The notes below the pieces were generated by a model. That model was given only the letters and a program-made list of their open reading frames with translations, was not told where the DNA came from and ran no database searches. Source: Limnoperna fortunei (lineage: Eukaryota; Mollusca; Bivalvia; Mytilida; Modiolidae). Taken from it: DNA of 64,000 nt. Of the stretch, positions 59,401-64,000 are shown piece after piece. Position 1 is the stretch's first letter, and each line of letters starts with the position of its first letter. A program made the translations under genes and the position numbers. The DNA lies in assembly GCA_944474755.1 (NCBI GenBank), contig OX104124.1, positions 40,468,636 to 40,532,635 of the forward strand, given 5' to 3'.

Positions 59401-61761
59401 GCTATTGTATAAAATTATAAAGGATTAAGAATGGGGCCCTGGTTGGTTGGTTTAAGCAAACTTTTATGGCTATTTATGGGTCCTGCAAAAGAATCTAAAA
59501 GAATACTGAAGAAATTAATTTTTAAGGTGCAGGAATAAATAACAGATTTTTCTGTAATAGCCATGAATTTTCATGACATATTTGAAGTTTTTATCAAAAC
59601 ACAAGATTTGATAGCAACTAAAAGCAATTACATAGCACTGAATTCATGCTTTGTATTTTAATATTTCCTTGTATTATCCATTTCAGTGGTTGAAGATTGG
59701 TGCCAATATTTCCAACTTCCCCATGTCGATCAGTGCTATTGGATTCCATGTTTGTTTAGCAGGTTGTATTTTATCTTTTACTTTTGATTTTTACGTGATA
59801 GAAAAGGATGCTTTTCCAGGAATGACATGTGTTGGAAAGAGGAAGGGGGGGGGGGGGGGGAGGTTGAAAGGTAGATAGAGGTGGATCTAGTGCTGTATTG
59901 TTATCTTTTTTTTATGCCCCGCGACAACATGTCGGGGGGAAATTAAGTTTTACTCATGTCCGTCGTCTGTCTGTCCATACGTCCTAACGAATTTCTGTCA
60001 AGCTTTTCTCAAACTGTATACGAGAACAATTTGAAATTTGGCAGGATGGTTCAGTATCACAAGTTGTATGTCCTAAGCAACTTTCAGACATGTCGGACAA
60101 CTACTTCCTGTTTGGGACTTCATTTAGCGGGGGCATCTGTGTCCCATGGACACCTTCTATTTTTTATACCACCGCTCGACAGAGTCGGGGGTATATAGTG
60201 GTCCTCATGTCCGTCCATCCACATTTGGTTTCCAGATGATAATTCAAAAAGTTTACATCCGATTTAAATGAAACTTTGGGATATTGTTATATATCAGGTT
60301 GGTAAGAAGCCTATCGATTTTGGGGGAAATCCGTCAAATTTCAAGGTCACAGTCCACGAAAAACGTTAGAAATTTTAACAAAAAAAGTTGTTTCCGGACA
60401 ATTACTCAAAAAGTTTACATCCGATTTGAATGAAACTTTGGGATATTGTCATATATCAGGTTGGTAAGAAGCCTATCGATTTTTGGGGAAATCCGTCAAA
60501 TTTCAAGGTCACAGTCCACGAAAAACGTTAGAAATTTTAACATAAAAGTAGTTTCCGGACAATAACTCAAAAAGTTTGCATCCGATTTGAATGAAACTTT
60601 GGGATATTGTTATATATTAGGTTGGTAAGAAGCCTATCGATTTTTGGGGAAATCCGTCAAATTTCAAGGTCACAGTCCACGAAAAACGTTAGAAATTTTT
60701 ACAAAAAAGTTGTTTCCGGACAATAACTCAAAAAGTTTACATCCGATTTGAATGAAACTTTAAGATATTGTCATATATCAGGTTGGTAAGAAGCCTATCG
60801 ATGTTGGGGGAAATCCGTCAAATTTCAAGGACACAGACCACGAAAAACGTTAGAAATTTTAACATAAAAGTTGTTTCCGGACAATAACTCAAAAAGTTTG
60901 CATCCGATTTGAATGAAACTTTGGGATATTGTTATATATCAGGTTGGTAAAAAGCCTTTTGATTTTGGGGGAAATCCATTAAATTTCAAGGTCGCAGTCC
61001 ACGGAAAACGTTAGAAATTTTCACAAAAGCGGGGGTATCAGCGATCGCTAGATCGACTTTGTCTAGTTGTGACTATTTTTCTAATTTCAAGTAGCAATTT
61101 TTCAGTGATTATTGAATTTAAGTTGTAGTCTAATTGTAAACATATTGCATTACTTACTCAACAGTTTTGTAATAGTGTGACAATCGCACAAAAATGAGTT
61201 TGTTCTCCTCAATGCATAGGTCAATAGTTGCTTATCATTAAGTACTTAATCATATATTATCTGAATCCATAGTATATAACAACTAAATGGTGGGGGCGGG
61301 TATTCTCATTAACCAAGGATTGTCAGTTTTTCTACCAAAGGTTGTGGGTTTTCTGTGGCTACTTCAGCTTCCTTCCCCATGGACACCATGATAAAGCTGA
61401 CAAAATAGCTGAAAGTGGTGTTAAAAATCTTGAACAAACAAATCATTAAACTTGTTTTGCAAAATACTGTGCATTCATCATGATCTATATGAAATTGTTG
61501 ACCTTTCCCCCTGAAATATGTCTAAGTTAATTATACTTGAACATGCTGTCTCTGATATTAACATTCAGAACCTGTTCAGTGATAATGTAATGAGTGTTTT
61601 CAATCGTAAATATTTTGTTTTTGTTTTCCAGGAGTTTTCGGACTTTACTACTTATACTTCACCTGTTTGAACATGTTTGAGACCGTCCGATACCTAGGAA
61701 TATTAGCTATACCAACATTTTTATTTGGAAATAGATTACTAAGTTCTATAGCAGCTAAACG
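32208..61761 (+). CDS. RPN2: ribophorin II, oligosaccharyltransferase subunit (18 coding exons placed)
   Basis: RPN2 is a subunit of the ER oligosaccharyltransferase, which transfers a preassembled glycan to Asn in nascent secretory proteins. I place 18 exons: 32208-32401, 33530-33625, 34148-34256, 34821-34884, 36121-36235, 39403-39492, 42392-42499, 43137-43205, 45391-45512, 46028-46145, 50100-50191, 51723-51837, 52892-52981, 55398-55502, 56153-56233, 58440-58535, 59687-59762, 61632-61761. All have GT-AG borders and phases agree throughout, giving about 624 residues (human about 631). Recognised matches to human RPN2 include ALTP..(F/Y)L, the DKDQ..A..TT region, ADSHQ, [11 protein letters not shown], IGAN(I/V)SNF, LNMF.T..YL.IL and GNR(L/M)L. 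The layout is a signal sequence, a long lumenal part, then three membrane segments (about 539-556, 570-592, 600-617). The 5' start and the last exon are uncertain. Confidence 0.95.
32640..32957. mobile_element. fold-back element in RPN2 intron
   Basis: Arms of about 135-140 bp: the left has CGTTGGAACCCACGTCC, CACTTTGCTACCACTT and CACACTTGTA in order. The right arm (about 32815-32957) carries their reverse complements, GGACGTCGGTTTCCAACAAT among them. The loop is about 40 bp. Non-coding, probably a MITE. Confidence 0.88.
33530..33625 (+). CDS. RPN2: RPN2 exon E2
   Basis: 96 nt, phase 0 to 0, residues 66-97: EACKKITSLVEATSVSSLYH then ASGAAKALGSCK. Human equivalent is the ...SLFYAAQASQALSGC region. 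TTTTTTCAG acceptor, AAG|gtaggt donor. Confidence 0.95.
33661..33933 (+). mobile_element. diverged SINE in RPN2 intron
   Basis: Body landmarks TTGACAAGGATTGCCAGTTT, CTCCCCCAATAAAAACTGG and a (CAAA)n-like tail. The head is strongly diverged. It contains a small internal duplication (CTTAATTAAAT / CTTAATTGAC). Confidence 0.8.
34148..34256 (+). CDS. RPN2: RPN2 exon E3
   Basis: 109 nt, phase 0 to 1, residues 98-133: LNVPNAQEVLGEAIKDTSAV then ADIYSAFFALKNLGLS. Human equivalent is the [20 protein letters not shown] region. Donor G|gtaagt. Confidence 0.94.
34821..34884 (+). CDS. RPN2: RPN2 exon E4
   Basis: 64 nt, phase 1 to 2, residues 134-154: VDNAKVTKALAEALKRDDSP then L. Joins E3 through a split codon. 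TATTTCAG acceptor, AG|gtaaga donor. Confidence 0.92.
35081..35870. mobile_element. 790-bp DNA element with TA target duplication
   Basis: Left end CCGTAATAGGGG...TTGTCCGCA; right end, reverse-complemented, CCGTAAAACGG...TAGTCCGCA. TA dinucleotides flank both sides (35079-35080, 35871-35872). A second TGCGGA motif lies inside each end. There is no transposase frame. TA target and CCGTAA ends fit Tc1/mariner-type (pogo-like) non-autonomous elements. The superfamily is inference. Confidence 0.85.
36121..36235 (+). CDS. RPN2: RPN2 exon E5
   Basis: 115 nt, phase 2 to 0, residues 155-193: SYGYGFLVIAEIGGDVKKMF then DSIEDIIAQADEVDEKYLQ. Human equivalent is [21 protein letters not shown]. Confidence 0.95.
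36969..39316. mobile_element. 2.35-kb DNA element with TA target duplication and subterminal motif clusters
   Basis: Terminal inverted repeats of 25 bp differ at two positions: CAGACGTGACAACGTGTTTT... on the left against CAGAGGGGACAACGTGTTTT... on the right strand, both running on into TTATA. TA flanks each side. The first ~170 bp and last ~200 bp are dense in CCACGGTGG / CCATGGTGG-like palindromes (for example near 37018, 37049, 37116, 39112, 39180, 39238, 39272). No frame of transposase length is present, so it is non-autonomous. Confidence 0.85.
37612..37671. repeat. 30-bp direct duplication inside the 2.35-kb element
   Basis: The unit ACACAATAAA(T)(A/G)CGAGACTT GTAAAGAAAT occurs twice in tandem with one difference. 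Confidence 0.9.
39403..39492 (+). CDS. RPN2: RPN2 exon E6
   Basis: 90 nt, phase 0 to 0, residues 194-223: FEGGLYSTALVIDAAYKLAD then TAKKAPTITE. Human equivalent is [20 protein letters not shown]. Confidence 0.96.
40563..41500. repeat. 469-bp tandem duplication in RPN2 intron
   Basis: CAGACCTTGTCTAGTTTTCT begins both units, at 40563 and 41032. The units are nearly identical except for a patch around 40782-40812 against 41251-41279. Each ends CAGAGGGT(A/C)ATCATGACCC and then AAGTTTCAAAAACACTG. Matching 70-codon frames in the two units are a consequence of the duplication. Confidence 0.95.
41533..41700. repeat. small fold-back sequence
   Basis: CAATTGTGGCCTTCTTAATT with GGACATACAG on the left pairs with ATGTCCCCTCTATAGAAGGCC and ATAATTGTAC on the right (arms about 45 bp). 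Probably a short MITE-like repeat. Confidence 0.65.
42331..42410 (+). repeat. 40-bp tandem duplication across the E7 splice acceptor
   Basis: The segment from CTTTTATGGTTAAAAT through TCAGGAGAAAGTC is present at 42331-42370 and again at 42371-42410. Two consecutive acceptor sites (AG at 42350-42351 and 42390-42391) are therefore followed by the same GAGAAAGTC exon start. Confidence 0.95.
42392..42499 (+). CDS. RPN2: RPN2 exon E7
   Basis: 108 nt, phase 0 to 0, residues 224-259: EKVSKFANYFMSRKHVHQTR then SAYHLLSVVKTLTENK. Uses the second of two duplicated acceptors. Using the first would add 40 nt and reach a TAA at 42403-42405. Confidence 0.95.
43137..43205 (+). CDS. RPN2: RPN2 exon E8
   Basis: 69 nt, phase 0 to 0, residues 260-282: YHIPVAITLASSVAVSQSMS then TVQ. 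Human equivalent begins RYHVPVVVVPEGS. TTTTCAG acceptor, CAG|gtaatt donor. Confidence 0.95.
43226..43442 (+). mobile_element. diverged SINE immediately after RPN2 exon E8
   Basis: Landmarks TTACAAGGATTGCCAGTCTT, GGTACACCAGATTCC, GCTGAAAAATTGCTAAAGAT and an AATAAACAAAAC tail. It starts about 20 bases past the donor. Old and degenerate. Confidence 0.75.
43772..44644. mobile_element. 873-bp hAT-like element with 5-bp target duplication
   Basis: Ends CAGGGGCTGCTCTGGCTTC and, on the other strand, CAGGGGTCGCGCTGGGCTTC. Subterminal (T)CGCCA / TGGCGA hairpin motifs occur in both ends, with AAAAAAATCGCCA in each. The direct repeat GTATC flanks it at 43767-43771 and 44645-44649. It has no transposase. 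CAGGG ends suggest the hAT superfamily. A 5-bp duplication, not 8 bp, would place it in a 5-bp hAT lineage; this is inference. Confidence 0.85.
45391..45512 (+). CDS. RPN2: RPN2 exon E9
   Basis: 122 nt, phase 0 to 2, residues 283-322: VRVSNLMGGALGPLTVVAES then AKHLRDDAIILSKKPFTSKE. Human equivalent is [30 protein letters not shown] acceptor, GA|gtgagt donor. Confidence 0.95.
45707..45876 (+). repeat. strongly diverged SINE remnant
   Basis: Recognisable pieces: CTAAGTGGTTATGGTAGTTAG (head), ATTGACAAGGATTGTCACTT, GGTCTGCTGTTTTCAC, AAGTACCTCATCTTCTC. No intact tail. Confidence 0.6.
46028..46145 (+). CDS. RPN2: RPN2 exon E10
   Basis: 118 nt, phase 2 to 0, residues 323-362: ESLYELNLMESKPAAGFYRL then TISATPTKADKRLLGTSGAF. 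Human equivalent is [20 protein letters not shown]. Confidence 0.95.
46329..46456 (+). repeat. hairpin-forming ~130-bp repeat, copy 1
   Basis: Core order: ACCCAAAA, CTGTTGTAT, TTGTACAAACAGTTGTAC, TTTTGGGTAACATCAACACC, AGGATGTGCCAGGGCCGTTA, CTGCTTATACAAGTACT, CTTCTCTGGGACAGAT. The first half is an inverted repeat (ACCCAAA...TTTGGGT around CTGTTG...CAACAG). A second small hairpin is possible between GCCAGGG and TACTGGC in the better copies. Six copies occur in RPN2 introns. Confidence 0.85.
46484..46570 (+). repeat. SINE 3' remnant
   Basis: TACCTTGGCATTATCTCCTA, ATAAAACTGGATGTCAT and AGCTGGAAAATTGCTGAAAG resemble the SINE 3' end. It follows directly after hairpin-repeat copy 1. Confidence 0.6.
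47255..47365 (+). repeat. SINE 3' remnant
   Basis: CCAAGGCTGGGATTTTCAC, CCTCAATAAAAGTGGATGCC and AATTGCTGAAAGTGGCTTCA match the SINE 3' region. It follows hairpin-repeat copy 2, as the remnant at 46484 follows copy 1, so the two repeats were duplicated together. Confidence 0.65.
47880..48062 (+). repeat. two tails of a second SINE-like family
   Basis: CTGAATTTAGCTGAAATACT, GCTCACTGGATGTAGAGCAA and CATCCAATCAATCAATCAA at about 47881-47941, and a diverged parallel (CTGAATAAAGCTGAAGTAAC, TCACTGGACGTAAAGCAA) at about 48003-48060. The sequence differs from the main SINE family in the window. Confidence 0.6.
48380..49500 (+). repeat. diverged direct duplication flanking hairpin-repeat copy 4
   Basis: The stretch after copy 3 (AAGTGACTTGGATGCTGT..., TTTTTACCACAAATGTTCTA, TATGTAATTAGCTTAAAAAA) recurs after copy 4 (AAGTGACTTGCATGCTGTCC, TTTTTACCACAAATATTCTG, AAATGTAATTAGATAAAAAA). 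The hairpin unit of copy 4 is at 49218-49345. Confidence 0.75.
49218..49345 (+). repeat. hairpin-forming ~130-bp repeat, copy 4
   Basis: Best preserved hairpin: CTGTTGTACATGCA pairs with TTGTACCAACAG, and outer ACCCAAA pairs with TTTGGGT. Followed by the conserved TACCAGGATGTGCCAGGG... segment. Confidence 0.85.
49891..50018 (+). repeat. hairpin-forming ~130-bp repeat, copy 5
   Basis: Nearly the same as copy 4, including the preceding CAAGTAAATGA(T)AAAAGAC segment. It lies about 80 bases upstream of RPN2 exon E11. Confidence 0.85.
50100..50191 (+). CDS. RPN2: RPN2 exon E11
   Basis: 92 nt, phase 0 to 2, residues 363-392: VEVKVTTQVSIENVEIGVAD then KDQTTASRTT. Human equivalent is [20 protein letters not shown] then VDKDQ. 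Donor AA|gtatgt. Confidence 0.96.
50948..51216 (+). mobile_element. full-length tRNA-derived SINE in RPN2 intron
   Basis: Head TCGGTGGCAGAGTGGTCAAG, body GATTGCCAGTTTTCCTACCA, end GCTGAAAGTGGCATTAAACA with an AAAC-rich tail. Flanking direct repeat CAGTTGTCTATA / CAGTTTGTCTATA at 50936-50947 and 51217-51229 (one extra T on the right). Confidence 0.9.
51723..51837 (+). CDS. RPN2: RPN2 exon E12
   Basis: 115 nt, phase 2 to 0, residues 393-431: KLQYPTKAANTFEADSHQKI then IMKFQLKDKASGKSVSAHQ. Human equivalent contains TFIADSHQNFALFFQL and LTPHQ. An AG seven bases further in is not used if the phase is to be kept. Confidence 0.95.
52892..52981 (+). CDS. RPN2: RPN2 exon E13
   Basis: 90 nt, phase 0 to 0, residues 432-461: TFVKMTNQQTNQEIIFVAQV then DTASGYKFDL. 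Human equivalent is [20 protein letters not shown]. Confidence 0.97.
53619..53745 (+). repeat. hairpin-forming ~130-bp repeat, copy 6
   Basis: Diverged copy with CTGTTGTACATCAATTGTAC, AACATCAACACCAGGATATG, CTGCTTAGACAAGTACTGGC and TTCTTCTCTGGGACA. It is 3.7 kb from copy 5. Confidence 0.8.
53982..54101. repeat. exact 60-bp tandem duplication
   Basis: The unit runs from TTGGTGTTTCTTTCTTTGAC through GCAATGGGTCA and occurs twice with no difference that I can see. Confidence 0.97.
54650..54895 (-). repeat. inverted copy of the dispersed repeat at 8773
   Basis: On the minus strand it carries TTCTAATATGATTTGCATAT, TTGATTGGTCAAGAT, ACTATTTTTAGCGTAACCAC and GGCATTCAATATTAAC in the same order as 8773-9012. 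It is inside an RPN2 intron. Confidence 0.8.
55023..55264 (+). mobile_element. diverged SINE in RPN2 intron
   Basis: Head GGGTTGAGTGGTTAAGTTGT, B-box region with CATTCTCACTGCAGG, and CAATAAAAACTGGACGCCAC near the end. Body strongly mutated. Confidence 0.75.
55398..55502 (+). CDS. RPN2: RPN2 exon E14
   Basis: 105 nt, phase 0 to 0, residues 462-496: DIGANAKEFGHLSGKYNMEL then IVGDAVIENPFSWSL. Human equivalent is [20 protein letters not shown]. If the donor is not used, the frame ends ten codons later at TGA (55533-55535). Confidence 0.95.
55525..55875. repeat. 54-bp minisatellite with open reading frame
   Basis: About six to seven units of GGCTGACATG(C)TCTCTGAT, then ATTATTGATATGATCATTAA and AAGAACAAAA, period about 54 bp (18 codons). 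One plus-strand frame stays open from 55578 through the array and beyond to 56162; the opposite strand is also open. It begins about 20 bases after the RPN2 E14 donor. It encodes MADMLSDIIDMIIKRTK-type units if translated. I treat it as intronic. Confidence 0.92.
56153..56233 (+). CDS. RPN2: RPN2 exon E15
   Basis: 81 nt, phase 0 to 0, residues 497-523: ADVELKFADPPTESTKENQY then AKKPEIK. Human equivalent is ADVVIKFPEEEAPS. Confidence 0.94.
56796..56930 (+). repeat. second hairpin-type dispersed repeat, copy 1
   Basis: CCAGTACTCCTGTAGAAATC, TTGTGTGTTTCATTCACAGT, then TACTGGC; the opening CCAGTAC can pair with GTACTGG. A second copy lies at 59243-59370. Confidence 0.75.
57960..58382. repeat. 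'ATGCCCCCGCGAC' dispersed repeat, copy 1 with internal duplication
   Basis: Bounded by ATGCCCCCGCGACGACATGT and GCAGGGGCATCTGTGTCCC, a short terminal inversion. The inner segment (CGAATTTCTGTCAATCTTTT... to GACAACTACGTCCTGTTTG) occurs twice in diverged form. Related to 59912-60160. Confidence 0.8.
58440..58535 (+). CDS. RPN2: RPN2 exon E16 (first membrane segment)
   Basis: 96 nt, phase 0 to 0, residues 524-555: [20 protein letters not shown] then LVFAPLAILLLL. Human equivalent is [20 protein letters not shown]. The hydrophobic end forms transmembrane segment 1. Confidence 0.98.
58929..59177 (+). mobile_element. tRNA-derived SINE with 10-bp target duplication
   Basis: Head TGGCCTCGGTGGCTGAGTGG with an internal deletion between the A and B boxes, body with CTCCGGCTTCCTCCCCAATA, and a CAAAC tail. 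Direct repeats AAAATATTAA lie at 58919-58928 and 59178-59187. Confidence 0.9.
59243..59370 (+). repeat. second hairpin-type dispersed repeat, copy 2
   Basis: CCAGTACTCCTGTAGAAACC, TTGTGCGTTTCATTCACAGT, ACTGGTAC. Direct match to 56796-56930. Confidence 0.75.
59687..59762 (+). CDS. RPN2: RPN2 exon E17
   Basis: 76 nt, phase 0 to 1, residues 556-580: WLKIGANISNFPMSISAIGF then HVCLA. Human equivalent is WIRIGANVSNF. Donor G|gttgta, a weak non-consensus GT. Confidence 0.94.
59912..60160. repeat. 'ATGCCCC' dispersed repeat, copy 2
   Basis: Single-unit relative of 57960-58382: starts ATGCCCCGCGACAACATGTC and ends AGCGGGGGCATCTGTGTCCC. Confidence 0.8.
60163..61070. repeat. composite repeat with five ~161-bp tandem units
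   Basis: Opens TATACCACCGCTCGACAGAG and GGGGGTATATAGTGG, and closes GCGGGGGTATCAGCGATCGC. Inside, units starting TTTCC(G/A)GA..ATAA(C)TCAAAAAG begin at 60229, 60391, 60552, 60713 and 60873, each with ATCCGATTTGAATGAAACTT and CCACGAAAAACGTTAGAAAT. The units differ by only a few bases. It abuts the ATGCCCC repeat with no gap to speak of. Confidence 0.93.
61288..61442 (+). repeat. diverged SINE 3' part
   Basis: AACCAAGGATTGTCAGTTTT, GGTTGTGGGTTTTCTGTGGC, AGCTGAAAGTGGTGTTAAAA and a GAACAAACAAA tail. Confidence 0.7.
61632..61761 (+). CDS. RPN2: RPN2 exon E18 (second and third membrane segments)
   Basis: 130 nt, enters in phase 1, residues 581-623: GVFGLYYLYFTCLNMFETVR, YLGILAIPTFLFGNRLLSSI, AAK. 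Human equivalent is [25 protein letters not shown]. It ends CG|gtaagg. Without splicing, the frame would stop at once (CGG TAA at 61760-61765), giving an -AAKR end. Confidence 0.96.
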
Positions 61762-62778
61762 GTAAGGATTTTTAATCTATGCTACTAATGGCCCAGATTA
61801 TTTTGGTTGGGCTTGTGTTTTGGAATATGAGAATTTATGCAAAATATATGGGAAAGCTTGCAAATAAGTCTACCCTAGTTGAGAGGAATTCTAAAAATGT
61901 ATATTTGCCTTTCAGGACCATATTTGATTTCCACTTTTTGTTAGAGACCATTTGATCAATAGATTCATATACAGATCTAAGAGCATTATAATCTGTTATT
62001 GTTTTCAGCAACCTGATGTTCTGACAATTGCTTTTTATGATCAATCTAAAATAATATTCAAAAGTTAATCATATCAGCCAAAAGAAAATATATTCAAGCC
62101 ATGTTTATTGTTCAGCCTTTTCTGTATATTAAAAATGAGAAATGTAAACTTGCTTCATTTATATCCCAGAACATTATAAAATTCAAAAAGAACATACATG
62201 TTTAAAAAGAAATTGATTATGTTATAGTTATAAAATGGCAGAATTAAAAATGGCTGCTCGTAACAGAAGTGATACAGCGAGGTTTGTTGACATGCTGTAA
62301 TTCTGCGGCTGAATTCGCATGATCTCCTTTAAACTACTTCAAAGACAGTACTGCTTTATATCTTACCATCGTTTCTTGCTTATATGATTAGTTCTTGGTA
62401 AACACATTTTATTTTCTTACGGAAGGGATATTCTGATAAGAAGGGTCAATGTGTTTATCATAAGTATTAGTAAATAGTCTTTTATAAATCGTTGAGTTCT
62501 TGTTCATATGATAGAGTTGTTATAAAACTCTTGATGGCTGTCTCAGATATTTCACGCTTTTTTGTAGCTCAAAAAAGGAGGGTGTTTACCAATATGTCAA
62601 TCGGAACATCTCTCGGCCATTTTCGTCCATAGGCGGAAATAACCGAGGTGATCCGATTGCCAATATGTAACAAGTTAGTGTTGCCGAGACAGATTTTCTT
62701 GTTTATGTCTACAATCCAATTTTTTTATGATTTTACAATTATCTTATAAGATTCTGAAAAATGTTTTTTTTTCTTCAG

Positions 62779-62833
62779 AACAATGTGCCTTGTAAAACCT
62801 TATATATCATGCTGCAGATCAAATAAGATTTGA
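62779..62833 (+). CDS. RPN2: candidate RPN2 terminal exon (uncertain)
   Basis: The TTTTTTTTCTTCAG acceptor restores Arg-Thr after E18 and continues for 18 codons to TGA. The opening KRT agrees with the human KRTAH end. Competing candidates are 62170 (acceptor ATATCCCAG, giving KRTL then stop), 63833 (30-residue tail, listed separately), and read-through at 61763. Confidence 0.35.
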
Positions 62834-63585
62834 ACAAAAATTTCTATTTTCAAGTGAAAAACAACAACTGTATAATTATGAAATCTACTCCTTTTCTAGT
62901 TACTGTAAAATGTTCTTTTGCATTGTGAAGTATCTATAACATAAATAAGTATATTTGTTCTGTTAGTTTTAGTATGTCTAAAATTAAAGATGGATACACA
63001 AAATTAAAAAAGAGGTTGGTTACAGTTTGAGTTGATTTTAAAGTGTTATTCTTTTGAGCATGTTGATAAAATTATTTTATTAAAGACTTGATATAGTTGC
63101 TTTTCATCTTTCTATAACTAAGCTACACCTTAAAATAAGAGACTGTTGTCAACATCTCTTGGCAAAATAATAAATAGTGAAAGCAATTCCTTATTTCTAT
63201 GCTTAAAATCTAATTAATAGCTTGATTCCTAATTATTTTTGTTATATGATGAACTGTATCAGAGGAAAGTTATCAGAGCTGATTAGCACATTCTGGGGTG
63301 GCAAATATGCTCCCTTATTTCTCTTACTGGTTTGGAGAGGGTATCAGGTTGTAACAAGGGAACTCTGACAGTTAAACAAAGTGGGTGATGTGTCTGGAGA
63401 GTGCCATGTTTCTCACATGATAATGACATATTAAGTACATCTAAAAAGGGACAAAGCTGCTGCAAAGGGCTACATTTTCTAACAAAACTTGTTTTTGTTT
63501 ATTGTTATTTTACAAATTGTTGAAAGTGGATAAATGTAAAACTTTCCCCCATTCAACATTCATGACATTAAAAATTAGATTTACA

Positions 63586-63591
63586 AATAAA
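63586..63591 (+). terminator. RPN2: possible polyadenylation signal downstream of RPN2
   Basis: AATAAA on the plus strand beyond the E18 and 62.8-kb candidates. In AT-rich DNA this has limited weight, and it would exclude the 63833 exon if used. Confidence 0.3.
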
Positions 63592-63832
63592 AGTGCACAT
63601 AATAAGTAATTAAACCTTGAAAATGCAAATGATGTCTGTAAAAAAAATGTTGATGAAGGAAAATGGGAATAATTTATAATTTAAATGTTCATTTGTTTGG
63701 TTCTGTTTTTTTCTTTACATTTGTTTACTTGTTTTATGTTTTCATTAGTATTTTATTCAGATATTTAGGCATATTAGTCAGTTTCACTTGTATGTTGTGA
63801 GTAATAATTCATTACTGAAATTTTGTTGCTAG

Positions 63833-63921
63833 GTTGACCCCAAATTTGGGTGTGATCATAGAACCGTTCCCATTCACAAAATTTAATTCAAATCCTCAGA
63901 GGCCTGAGTTTATTGGTAATT
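63833..63921 (+). CDS. alternative candidate RPN2 terminal exon or start of another gene part
   Basis: After TTTTGTTGCTAG the phase-compatible frame reads LTPNLGVIIEPFPFTKFNSN then PQRPEFIGN and stop (TAG). The stretch is richer in GC and looks more protein-like than its surroundings. A GGTAAT inside it could also be a donor. Assignment to RPN2 is unproven. Confidence 0.35.
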
Positions 63922-64000
63922 AGCTAGACATTCATATCTATTTACCAATGACATTTTAGCACTAGTTTGTCAGTTCAGGTCTATCCGAATTTTGAGATGT

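Overview
The window is about 64 kb of AT-rich animal nuclear DNA with GT-AG introns, many tRNA-derived SINEs, inverted-repeat DNA elements and minisatellites. The protein content, together with dispersed repeats that I associate from memory with mussel genomes (for example the motif around 15933), points to a bivalve mollusc, most likely a mytilid mussel. Species was not determined, and there is no sign of prokaryotic or organellar sequence.

Region 1 (1-23 kb) holds two tandem, same-strand copies of a Mab-21 / cGAS-like nucleotidyltransferase gene. Copy 1 (1881-4895) joins two exons into an intact 803-residue frame. It keeps the GS motif, the D-x-D pair and a third acidic residue at cGAS-like spacing, so it is a candidate innate-immune nucleotide second-messenger synthase. 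Copy 2 (17035-22906) has the same two-exon layout and an exon 1 of exactly the same length (367 nt). Its exon 2 carries frameshifts and an in-frame stop, so it reads as a pseudogene. Its intron is 3.5 kb (0.6 kb in copy 1) and contains a large palindromic satellite.

Region 2 (5-17 kb and 23-32 kb) is gene-poor intergenic DNA. It contains SINEs with visible target-site duplications, a duplicated 'ACTCAAAA' repeat, a pair of G-run/C-run bounded repeats, microsatellites and a long fold-back element ending just before region 3.

Region 3 (32.2 kb to about 62-64 kb) is one large gene on the + strand: ribophorin II (RPN2), a subunit of the ER oligosaccharyltransferase. I place 18 coding exons with consistent phase (about 624 residues; human about 631). 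The first coding exon and the C-terminal exon are uncertain. Its introns hold most of the mobile DNA: a 790-bp TA-flanked element, a 2.35-kb TA-flanked element with clustered subterminal motifs, an 873-bp hAT-like element with a 5-bp target duplication, fold-backs, tandem duplications, six copies of a hairpin-forming ~130-bp repeat, and an in-frame 54-bp minisatellite.

The two loci have unrelated jobs (nucleotide-based immune signalling versus N-glycosylation in the ER). Nothing in the sequence suggests that they work together.
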